Assembly: GCA_907165275.2 (NCBI GenBank)
Contig: OU015673.1
Location: forward strand, 821,001 to 885,000
Source of the DNA: Zygaena filipendulae
Taxonomy: Eukaryota > Arthropoda > Insecta > Lepidoptera > Zygaenidae
DNA length: 64,000 nt
Direction: 5' to 3'
Part shown: positions 37,601 to 49,000 of the stretch, piece after piece
Layout: each line of letters opens with the position of its first letter
How positions within the stretch are numbered: the first letter of the stretch is position 1
The notes under the pieces: generated by a model
What the model saw: only the letters and a program-made list of their open reading frames with translations
Databases searched by the model: none
Told to the model about the DNA's origin: nothing
Program-made: the position numbers and the translations under genes

Positions 37601-38539
37601 AGGAAGTGAAGAGGCAAAATTCTATTAAGTACTTGGGGCTTCTCTTTGATCAACACCTTTCCTTCGCACAACACATCGCAACTCTCGCCACAAGAGTAAG
37701 GAAACTCATTTACGTAATGAAGAGACTTCGGGACTGTGCTACTCCTGGCATTCTACGCCTTGTCTATTACGCGCTGGTACAATCTATTCTGGTCTACGGA
37801 GTGGCAGTCTGGGGCTGTGCGGCCAAGAGCCATTTATTACCATTGGAGCGCGCACAGAGAGCAGTGATTAAGGTCATGTTAAGAAAGCCCTATCGATATT
37901 CTACAGACTTGCTGTACTGTCAAGCGAGGTTGCTCCGAGTGAGACAGCTGTTTATACTCAGAGCATTTACGCGTGCTCATGGTACCATTTTTGGCTCTGC
38001 CCAGCATGGTGAAATGCTCGGTAAACGTACCTACAAAGCTCTGCTTCCTCCATATAGATCGGTTTTTGCTAGGAGATCTCCAGCTTACTCTCATTTTTGC
38101 ATATATAACCATATTTGCAAATGTTGTGAGATTAAACTTATCAATGTACCTAGAGCTAGCAAGGTAGTGAAACATTGGTTACTCAAGTTGACCTATAGTG
38201 AAACTGAAGAAATTGTCAATAAAACTAAAAACAATTAAGCAATGAATTTTTCAAGTAACTTAGGAAACAACCAGTACACACACACACACACACACACTCA
38301 CACACACACACATATACACGCACACAAGCACACACATACACGCACACACACACACACTTACACATATAGATTATATAAATTTTTAAGTCCATGTTGTATA
38401 CATTTCTCAAATCTCTGTGTAGTTATTAGGTATACCGTATTAGTTAACCGCACTCGCAGATGGCCAAGATACAGGCTCAGCCTAGTTTGGTCACTGATAG
38501 ATAGTCTCGTAATTTTGTATTCACCGTTTCTTTGTGTAA

Positions 38540-38578
<39 letters not shown>

Positions 38579-40038
38579 AATTCATTCAAATCCGTTCAAC
38601 CGTTTTTGCGCGATTGAGTAACAAACATCCAAACATCCACACTTTTACATTTATAATATTAGTAGGATTATAATTTATAATACGTATCTGTACTATTGTA
38701 ATATCACTACTGAATATAACACAAAATCCTCCGCCGCGTCTGTCTGTTCGCAGTAAACTCAAAAACTACTGGACCGATTTCAAAAATAGAAAGCTACATT
38801 ATCCCTGAGCAACATAGGCTATATTGTAATCCGAAATTCCCGCGGGAACTCTAGCTAGTAAGATATAATAGGATTAAGATATACGAGTAGTCTAGTAATT
38901 TTTTTTTACTATTGAAATATTTTTTCCGCCTTTTGCTCTATCCTTACTTCCTATAAGTTTCTTGAATTGAATTGAAGCAGCTTAGTATTCACTCATCGAT
39001 TGGGTTTAAGCTTATAGGAATTTTAAAGGTAACACTAGGTATGGCTTCCATGAAAAAGTATTGGAAATAATGGAAGCGTTTATTTTTAGCTATTTATCTG
39101 CAATTCACAAGTGGACATAGATAAGCAATAGTGTGTTAACCCACACTGGAGAAATTTTGAGTAAATTAAAGTTTTTAAAATTATAGCGCCATTTTGTTTC
39201 AACATTTTTATGTTCAATATTTAGTTACCTATTTAAGAAATGTAATAAGGTAAACACATAATTAAAAAACGTTCTCTAACTCTCAACAAATCGTTCTGAA
39301 TCAATAACTTTGTTTTGTGGGTTAACATGTTATTGCTTATCTGCGTCCAAGTAACATACCAACTTTTTGTAATCAACGACGTAAAGTGTACATTTCGCAT
39401 AAATGTATTGTTGAGCAATGTATAGTTGAATTGGTTTCTAAGCTCCCCTCGTTTTACACCCTGGGCCCTTATTCACTATGACCATAACACGCCGCGCTAA
39501 GATAAGACACCGCAAAAACTGTTTTTCCGTCATAATCAAAAGAGGTTTTACTGCAAATAAAATACATCTGCAACGTTTCTTATGGAATAAAGAATAATAA
39601 TTTCTAATATCTTGGCATATAGAACGTTTGGAAATGCGTTTTTGAGACGCGCGTTACGAGCAAGGAATGTTGTTGGTCATAGTGAATAAGGACCCTGAAT
39701 GGAATGTATCGAATTTCCAATAACCTTCTGTGTATTTGTTTCGCGTGGAATCCGCTTTTTTTCTTCGTTGGTACATACCTACATAGCTACATAACGTATA
39801 TAACTATACTTTTACTATAACTTTTACTTTTTTTCTCGGAAAAACTTCTGAGTCCGAGCAAGGGGTGCATTGAAAACCAGCGCTGGGTGAACATCTGGAT
39901 TAAGGATGTTCATCCAGCACACGCTGAATGCACTCCTATTGCCAACTGCCAATTTTTTGTTTATTTATTTGGACTGATTTCATTGGCTAAGTTTAATTTT
40001 TATCTTTTTGTACACCTTTTTGATGGCAATAAACAATT

Positions 40039-40069
<31 letters not shown>

Positions 40070-43000
40070 CAACGTGTTAATGAATTAACTGAAAACTAGA
40101 AAGTTGTTCAGAATCGACTTACGAATCGATCGCACCATGTTTTAATTTAGGTTATATTTTTTCATTTTTACGAGCCCATGTCTAAATTATTTATAATACA
40201 ATAATTTGCGCGTACGCCGCGCGCAGCAAAAAAATCGAATCGTTCATTGGCGCGTAGGTGCGGGCGTAGCGCTTGAAAATTCGTAGATCGGTCTCCCCCA
40301 AACTAACGTTAAATAACTTTTAAACTATTAATTTTTTCGATGTACATTTTATTTTAATCATATTATTGTTTATTTTCCTAAATGGGGTGTATCAGGTTTT
40401 TGGTTAATTCATTAACACGTTGTATTATGTAACTTGTAACATGAAGACGACAGCAAAAGAATTACCTACAGTAATAATAATAAAAAAATTAAGAACGAAA
40501 TGTAAACTTTGTTCTACTTTAGCCTCTACTAGCTGTCCCCCGTGGTTTCGCCCGCTGTGATTTCGGAGTTCCTGCGGGAATTCCAGGACTGGTAGAGAAT
40601 GCCTTAGGCATTAAGTCCGCCTTTTGTTGATTAAAGAGCAATAAAGTTCTTTAAATAAATAAATAAAATATAGATATAAACCTTCCTCATGAATCACTCT
40701 ATCTATTGGTGAAAACCGTATGAAAATCTGTTTCGTAGTTTTAAAGATCTAAGCATACATAGGGATAGACAGACAGCGGGAAGCGACTTTTTATTTTATA
40801 CTATTTATGTACCTATGTACTTTTTGTTTTATACTATAGGTATAAATAGTACAGATAAATCTGAACTAATTTTTGATGTAGATCTCTATCGATGCAGCCC
40901 CCTTACCGAAGTTGTCAAATTGTTAGCGCTATACAGCACGGTATACGGTACTTTATTGCTGGCTACGGCTCATTGTTCTCACATAATTAATTGCAAGTTG
41001 AGTTACCACAAATTATATTATAGATATATTTATATTGTAACTTTAAACTGACAGCGTGCTGCTGAAGAGTTTGTTGCGCAGCTTCTTCTCTTCAGCCATA
41101 GCACTAGGAAGCTGTGAAGGGTGGATATTTTATGGGTGCTGTCATAATAACTGTAATTATATTGACGTCAAAAAGAGCCAAGTTATGGGCCAAATTTGAA
41201 TAAAGGATTTGAATTTAAATGAAGATTACAACTTGGCTAAGGGGGCAGGAGGTCGGGACTAGCGCAACAAGCAGTACCACTCAGTAACTAAGTATCGGAG
41301 CGAGCGAGTGAGCGATCAATTTGAGAACTAGTTCCGTGCACATTGTCGAGCTGGACGTATTGATGGATGGATGGCTGGTGCCAGGTGTTGCTTGCTTTCG
41401 ACATAAAGTTGTATAGAAAATAATTTCGCTCACACTCACTTAGATGTGTTTCTCGATTACAATGGAAGGGGCGGTGTGTTTTCTGTGTTTCTTTGTTGAA
41501 ATATGTGTCAAGTAAAAACTTATTTAATATCCTTCTTCATGTTTGGAGGGATTTTTGTGAATAATCAAAAGCTGTTTGTTTCGGAGGCGTGTCTCGGATC
41601 TCTCGCAGGAACTCTGCGATACTGAAACTTTGTTTTGTCTATTATAGACTAGCTGGTTCCCGCGGTTTCACCCTCGGAGTTCCCGCGGGAATTCCGGGAT
41701 AAAGTACCCTATGTCCTTCTCTTCGTGATGATCGTTTGAGCCATTAAGGCGTGAAAGCGTAATCAACAAAGAAAATAAACAAACAAACAAACTCACTCTC
41801 GCATTTATAATAATATAAGTAAGGATTATTCTATTTTACATTTTTGAATCCAGATTTCACTTAATTTATATAGGTAACTAGCTGTCCCCGTTTTTCCATA
41901 TTCCCGCGGAATTGTTCCATACATACTTTGATTACTTTGCAACCCCTTTTCATCCCCTTAGGGGTTGAATTTTCAAAAATCCTTTCTTATCGGATGTCTA
42001 CGTCAACAAAGAACACACCCTCCAAGTTTCAGGTCTCTACGATCAGCGGTTTCGGCTGTGCGTCTATCCATCGGTCATACCAGAATGTTTTAAATGTACG
42101 TCGGAAACATGCAGTTGCTAAAATAAATCGCACTTTTTCTACATCTTTCATACGGCGTTTCACCGTGTTTTTGGGTCCATATATTTATAATCATATTAAT
42201 AAGCAGCTTAATTTTATATCCTTTAACTAAAATTGAATGCAAGAGAAAAATTCAAAATTGGTTGCAATCTCTTTCCTATGATGAAACGGAAGAGTTGCTG
42301 CAAATTGCAGAATAAACCACCTTGTCCTATTCCAAAGGATACTAAATTAAAGTTTACAGTGTAATTACACACCCTCTTACACACACTCACACACAATTTA
42401 CCTTTACACACGGAGAGGCTCATGTTTTACCAAATCTATATAATAAAAATGAATCGCCAAATGTGTTGGTAAGTGCATAACTTACAAACGACTGCACCAA
42501 ATTGGAATTTTTTTTTATGTTCGTTATTGTCAGGACAAGGTTTATATAAAATAAGTTTGGAGATCCTGCGGGAATTCCGAAACTCACGCGGGTGAATCTC
42601 CAAAACGGTCGGACCGATATTGACGGGACTTTCACTGCTAATTAGTTCGGGTTTCTGAGGTTTGGGCGCTGTACGCCGTATTACAGGTATCATACCTAGT
42701 TCGGCAACAGATGCTACTTTTCGATGTAACATGAAAAATAAATAAATTATTATTCAGGACAAGGCATTTTAAATGTATAGATAGATTAGATTCACAAGCA
42801 TCTCCGAAGGCGCATTCCAATAAAACGCATGCATCAATCGTAATCAGCTGCTCGTTATATAATTGGCTATAATTAATGGCTTGTCACCATCGCCCCGCGC
42901 CCGCCCCCCGCCCGGTCCCGGGGCCCGGTGACTGACAAGCACGGCCGTCTGCTACTAATGACATTTGATGACGTCCACCCTCAACAGTCATTTGTCACAT

Positions 43001-46000
43001 TAGGCACACAGCTTATGAGCGCCATTAATTAACGCCCCGACGATAACAGGTGGTGTTGCGTGCAAGTTGCGGTCAATGTTTAATGCTACGGTCACACGCG
43101 CGCCGTGCAGCCCGGCGGGCTGCCTGGCGGGCTGCGCGGCATGCAGCCCGTCCCGGGCCGGCGGACATTCAAGCTGTTTACACGCACGCCGTCGTGTCAG
43201 TCAGTGCCAGAATGGTGAGCAGCGAGGATCTCGGTGTTGTTGCTGCCATATCCTTTGGCTTAACTTATTTTTATTGGAAAAAGAAACAAAATCAAAATTG
43301 TCTCGTTTGACCATTCCGCCATGTTGTAATATCCGATTGTAGCGACTTTCTTAGCAACGTTGAATGAAGATCCACTCGTCGCGAAAGCGCGGGACAGACT
43401 GACTGCCCGCGCGCGTGTAAACAGTCACCGGGCGCCCGCACATTCATCCTTTGAACTTTGCCAAAAAACCGACACTTGCCCGATTCGCGGCATTCACGTT
43501 CTCAGGCGCGTTCACGGGCTCGGGCGTACCGTTTACACGCTCGTGAATGTGAATGTGCACGTTGAATGTAGAGTTGAACGCACGCGTGTGAACCTACCAT
43601 AAGAGACCTATTTGTATTCTCACTTCCTTACATGTTACAAAGGAAAGTCCTCCGACGCGTCTGTCTGTCTGTCTATTCGCGATAAACTGAGAATTAGCTG
43701 AAAGGATTCTCATGCGCTTTTCACCAATAGATAGAATGATTAATGAGGAAGATTCAGGTACCTATGCATGAATTGGTAAAAATTATACCTAACGATAATT
43801 GTTGAAACTGTCAAAAAAGTTTTTTGTTACGATTACACGCCTTGACTACTCAACCGATCATCATGTATATGTCAGGGGTACAGAAAAGGACATAGGGCTC
43901 GTCCTCGAATTTTCGTGATCTCAGAAATTAGAGCGAGTAAAACCGCGGGGAACAGCTAGTAGAAAATAAAGGTCAAGTTTAAGTTAATAAGAGATGTGTT
44001 TACTCGAATTTGGGCATCGTGTAACCCTTACTTGAACATTTCTTCAATCTTTTCCATCGTCCGGTTCAATACGTGCTCCTGATCTCCACATTTGAGCCTC
44101 AACTTCTCTGTTCGTTTTCTCACTTTCTCTAATTCCGCTCTTAGTTCTTCCAAATTCTTCTGTCGCTTCTCTTCTTTCATCTCGTTCCAGTCGCGACGAT
44201 CCTCTTTGTGATGTTAATGAAATATAATATGGAAAATCAATAAAACTTTATCAATAGGTAACCTAATAACAACACACACAATATATATATGTAATTAGGT
44301 ATACTTGATACAGTGGTTCGCTGTGTTCATCATACAAAGTCGACCTTCAAGGGGAATCGATCCTGGAACAGCTTGGGAAAACGGAGAGGCATGGTGACCG
44401 CTGCCAGTCCGGTCGCCAAATTACTAAATTTCTTATCCACGAAGTGATATAAATATTTGCACTTAAAGCTTTATTGAACAATGCTCACGATTTAAAATCC
44501 AGGTTAGATCGTTTCCCTTAAAGTTTTAGCTCGCGGGCATGTTTCTTGTAGGGATTGAGAAAACGGTTCAAAACAGCAACACTGTTAGAATAGTAGAGGA
44601 ATATAAGCGTGCTCGATTCACTTGTGAAGACAAATAAACTTAAACGAAGCGAAAGTGATGTACAAAAGAGTAAAGTTATCGTGAACGAAAGATGTATACT
44701 TCACATGTTGTGGATTTATACTCTATTCGCCGCCGCCACCGCTGCGCGCGAAGCGCTCGTTTAGCTAGGTATTCACAGCTGATCGAGGTCGTTCACCCCC
44801 GCTGCAACACCCCCGCGTACGCCGCACGGCGCGCGCGCCCATTAATATTATTACGAATAGATAGTGTCGATATTTTGCTAATTTAAAGCCGGATAAAAAA
44901 ATATAAAAAAGTTTTGAACAAATAATGGAAATGTGTTCTATTACTGATACTGAACCACCAAAATTTTTTTGCGCATTGCTTAAAAAAATTTCCTGTATAA
45001 ACTTGACTGCGGAGTTTGTAGATAAATAAATAACACGTCTTTGCTGCGACAAATACGAGATAATAAAAAGAGAGGGTTGCTCGAATCGCAAGCTATAAAA
45101 TACACTCTAGAAATGTATGTAATGAATGATAAAGTCAGGATATGTAATTTTTTATATTGTATAGATTAGGTGAAGTAACTTACCTAATTCCCTCCGTATC
45201 CGCTTCACATCTCTGCTCAGGGCTTCGTTCTCAGCGCAATAACTGGTCAAGAGCTTGTAAACTGACAGATTTTCTTCTTCTACTTTCTCGAAGTTCTCTA
45301 TTATTTTCATTGTCGATCGCTCCCCTGTGTAATCCTAGCAAAAAAGACCTGCATGATTCATTTACAAAAAAAAATTACGAAGAAATTTCCTTTCAAAATA
45401 CTTTATGAATAGTTGGTCTTACGTTAATATCCTCTACTATTCTAACGTGTTCGTCAATTTGTTTGTCCATGTCTTCTTTGGCTTTTAACTTCTGTTCTTC
45501 TTCTCTCTGCTCTTGCTGTCTATTGATCCTGATGACCCCTTTATGAGCGAGGAAGTCGTAGAGTTTCATGTCGTGGTCGAATGTTTTTTGAAGGTCGCGC
45601 ATTTCCTGCGACAGAGAAGTGTTCGGAAGATTTTCGTGAAAACGAAGTGACAATATCTGGAGGTAATCATTTTACAATTATCCCATATTAACAGACATGA
45701 GTCGTGCTAATATAGGTATTTTAGAATGTTCAATTTTAAACCTATAAAAATCATCTGTTAAAAAAATTTGTTTGGCTATGATAATTTTAAACTGAAGAGT
45801 TTGTTGCGCAGCTTCTTCTCTTCAGACATAGCACTGGGTAGCTATGAAGGGTGGATATTTTATGGGTGCTGTCTACTGTAAACTGTAATTTTATTGACGT
45901 CAAAAAGAGGCACATTATGGGCTTAATTAGAATAAATGATTTGACTTTGACTTTAATAATTCTTATAATTTTATTGTTACTGCTTAATACTGAAGTTTCG

Positions 46001-49000
46001 TTGTCTAAAATCGATTTGCAGTAACGCAATATAAGCGTGACCAATTTAAATGCTTTAGCATCCTAACCTGCATTTGTAACTTCTGGTCCATTCTCCCCTT
46101 TTCAAGCATAGACTTGAGTTTGGCACACCACTCGTCTCTCTGGTCATACGCTACTGTCGATGACTCGAACAAGTCTGTCAGGAATTTTTTGCCCTTACAG
46201 AGAGCGTTCAGCATTTTCGTCCACGCTTGGTTGAAGATTGCCCTGAGGGTAAGGATAGGGTAAGGTAGGGTAGGGTAGGGTCTATTAGGTACATTAACGA
46301 TTAGCTGTTTCCCGAGGTTTTTGGAATTAATTTTGGAGTTCCTGCGGGAATTTTGGTATAATAAGTACGTACTCTTTGTCACTCAGGACTACTGTAGCGT
46401 CCTATAAGAGCAAGAACTTCTGAAATCGGTTCAGTAGTTTTGAGTTTATTCATTACAAACATACAAATCATTCCTCTACAATATTAGTGTAGATTGCTGT
46501 CTGCCATCAGTTCGTCGTTGATCATTAGGTACGTTATAAAGAGGATATGAATTTAACAGTCTATAATAGAGGTCTACAGACTCTGCCTACCCATCAGGAA
46601 GATAAGAGCGAGCTTAAGTAGGTATGTGCATGTATTTGACGATCATTTTAAAAATTACCTTCCTCGTCGTTTTGGGGATGAATTTCGTATTTTATTATTA
46701 AGAATGCATCTAGAAACTAACAAAGTTTTTGATAAAATCTTCATTTACGAGATAGCGAAATAAGTTTGCATGGAAATAACGTTACCTATGTATCTATAAT
46801 AGTAATAATTATGTACTGTGGGCGGTTCTTTACAAATAAATAAAGGCTTACTTATTCCCAGTTCTTTTTTAAAATAAAAATTCCATCCCCCTGAAAGATG
46901 AAATACGGGTACGACCGTACAGTTAGTAGATTCATTAAAACGTTTTTTTTTTTTTACATAAAAACGTAAAACGGAAACACGATGAACCGAGCAATTTGGT
47001 GAAAAAAAAAAACGCAAAAAAAAATCTTAAGATCTCAATAGAATATCTCTTCGTAAATGTTAAAGATCGGAAAGAGCAATTTTTCGACGCAACGTAGTAT
47101 AAAAAAAAAGAAAATCATGTGAAATCAAGTTAATGAGGTAAGAGGAAACCGAATGGAGCGCCTTTGTGTCATGAAGAAGCGAAATTGTGTTAGAGCACAC
47201 GTGTAGAAAGGCAACAATTTGTGGTTTTAACATGTGCATTGTAGAGTCAGCAGTAGAAATACTCGTATATAAACACTTTTAACAGTCATTCAATCTTATT
47301 GCAATAGTAATAAAGTTTGAACACTGACTAAAGTGTTCTCATATTGCTGCTGTTGACTGTACGGTGGGATCAAGATCTTTTGAATTACATAATATTCGCA
47401 TTATTAACTGGCTGTGCCCCACGGGAGTTTCGGAATTCCCGCAGGAACAATTGCTTTTTTCTAAAATAAAAGTAACGTAAGTTACTCCTTATAACATCAG
47501 CTATCTGCCAGTGAAAGTCCCGTAAAAATCAATCCAGCCGTTTCAGAGATTAACCGGAACAAACAGATAGACAGACCTAGACCAGACAGAATTTTTTTTG
47601 TATATACTTTCATTTAGTGAAAAACTGTTAATTTGAAATTACAAACAAATATGTACAGATGGGAAAATTTATGATGTGTATATGTAACTCTATCGCATAG
47701 GTTCCCAATGTTTTATGAACTACCGTGCCCTTTACTAAAAAAGAAAATTCAAAACCACCCCTTTAAATAGTACTAGTAAATTATACAAATTTTATATGTC
47801 TATCTAATATCTAATAACAATCACAAAATCAATATGAATTATCTCTGTCTACCTCTGTAATGCAGCTTACCTTCCCCACAAAAAGCTTTAGCGCCTATTG
47901 GGGGCGATACCGCTCCCATTGGGAACCTAGTATGCTCTATCGGGTTTAATTCCTATGAAATTTAGAACGAATAGATAAGATTATACAATGAATTTAGATA
48001 TAAAACTAGAATAATCAAGAGATAACAGATAAGAGTGTTAACAGCGATGATAGCTCAGTGGTTGGTGGGTTCGGATCAAACCCTAACAATGAGCTTGAGC
48101 TGTCGGTGAAGGAAAACATCGTGAGGAAACCATAGCATGGTGGTAGGGCGCTCTCTATTGCCCGGCTGGCTAGCTACCACCTTCAAGTTGCAAATCTGTC
48201 GCCAAGCACCTAACGGTGTGTTCCGGCAGCTCCACTTGAAAGCCAGTTCCCATCCCCATTCCAGGTCGGCAACGCACCTGCATGCCTTCTGGTGTTGCAG
48301 ATGTCTATGGGCGGCGGTAATCACTTACCATCAGGTGTACCACTTGCCCGTTTGCCCCCTATGACATATAAAAAAAAGATAGTTTCAATATTAAATTTCA
48401 CCATAAGTAAGTACATGTATGTATGTATTTAAGATATTTTGATGTTGATGCCAAATAAAGTATATGTCTATGTCTACATCACATCTTTAAACTCACGCAT
48501 ACCTATTTTCATATACTAATGCAGGAGTTTGTAGCAAACTATTTTCAAATTAGATTTTACACAATTTAGTTGGCCACGTCATAAACTAATCAACTAATAG
48601 GACATGTACTTTGGCGGGTACAGGGGCGCGTATCTTCTTCCGTTGTACTCTAAAATTTGATAAGTACATAATAATAAGCGATCATATGCTGGTAAATCAG
48701 CTGTCCTCTGTAATTACAGGATCCTCTCGGGTACTTGCATAATATCTCCGGATCGGAAAGTGCCCCATGTCCAATTTCTGGTTCTAAAGTTACTATACAT
48801 AAGTATGTAAAATTTTAGGAAAATTCGTTGAGCAGTTTCAAGGATTACTTAGCTAAAAAAAAATAAACCGCCCTATACAGTCTCTACATCCAGTAATACA
48901 CATTTTTCATGTCGACTGTACTATATTTAACGACTGCCACTCGTGTTTAGGTAGAGAATTTAATATTTAAGATCAGTCGGTGTCTCCGACAGACAGACAT

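Larger units (their letters stand above)
29314..38576 (+). mobile_element. Composite insertion: LTR-less Ty3/Gypsy plus CR1-type LINE
   Basis: A Gypsy gag-pol unit (29314 to about 33600) and a LINE (about 33600-38576) sit head to tail inside one Helitron copy. Helitron sequence stops at AAAATCAT (29306-29313) and resumes at AAAATTCAT (38577-38585), probably a target duplication. No Helitron bases are missing. No LTR borders the Gypsy part: Helitron DNA reaches to within four bases of its primer-site-like TGGTGACAGCGGTGC (29318). The LINE part ends in (AAAT)n as an autonomous LINE would. The simplest reading is one LINE-driven insertion of a read-through RNA; two nested events plus deletions are less likely. 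It is antisense to the host gene, in intron 9. Confidence 0.75.

Noticed and set aside
38225..38410. Frames through the (CA)n tract
   Set aside because: Low-complexity microsatellite translation.
43050..43310. 86-91 codon overlapping frames at 43050-43342
   Set aside because: They cross the GC-rich left arm of the Harbinger derivative; only the short MVSSEDLGVV part resembles a protein.
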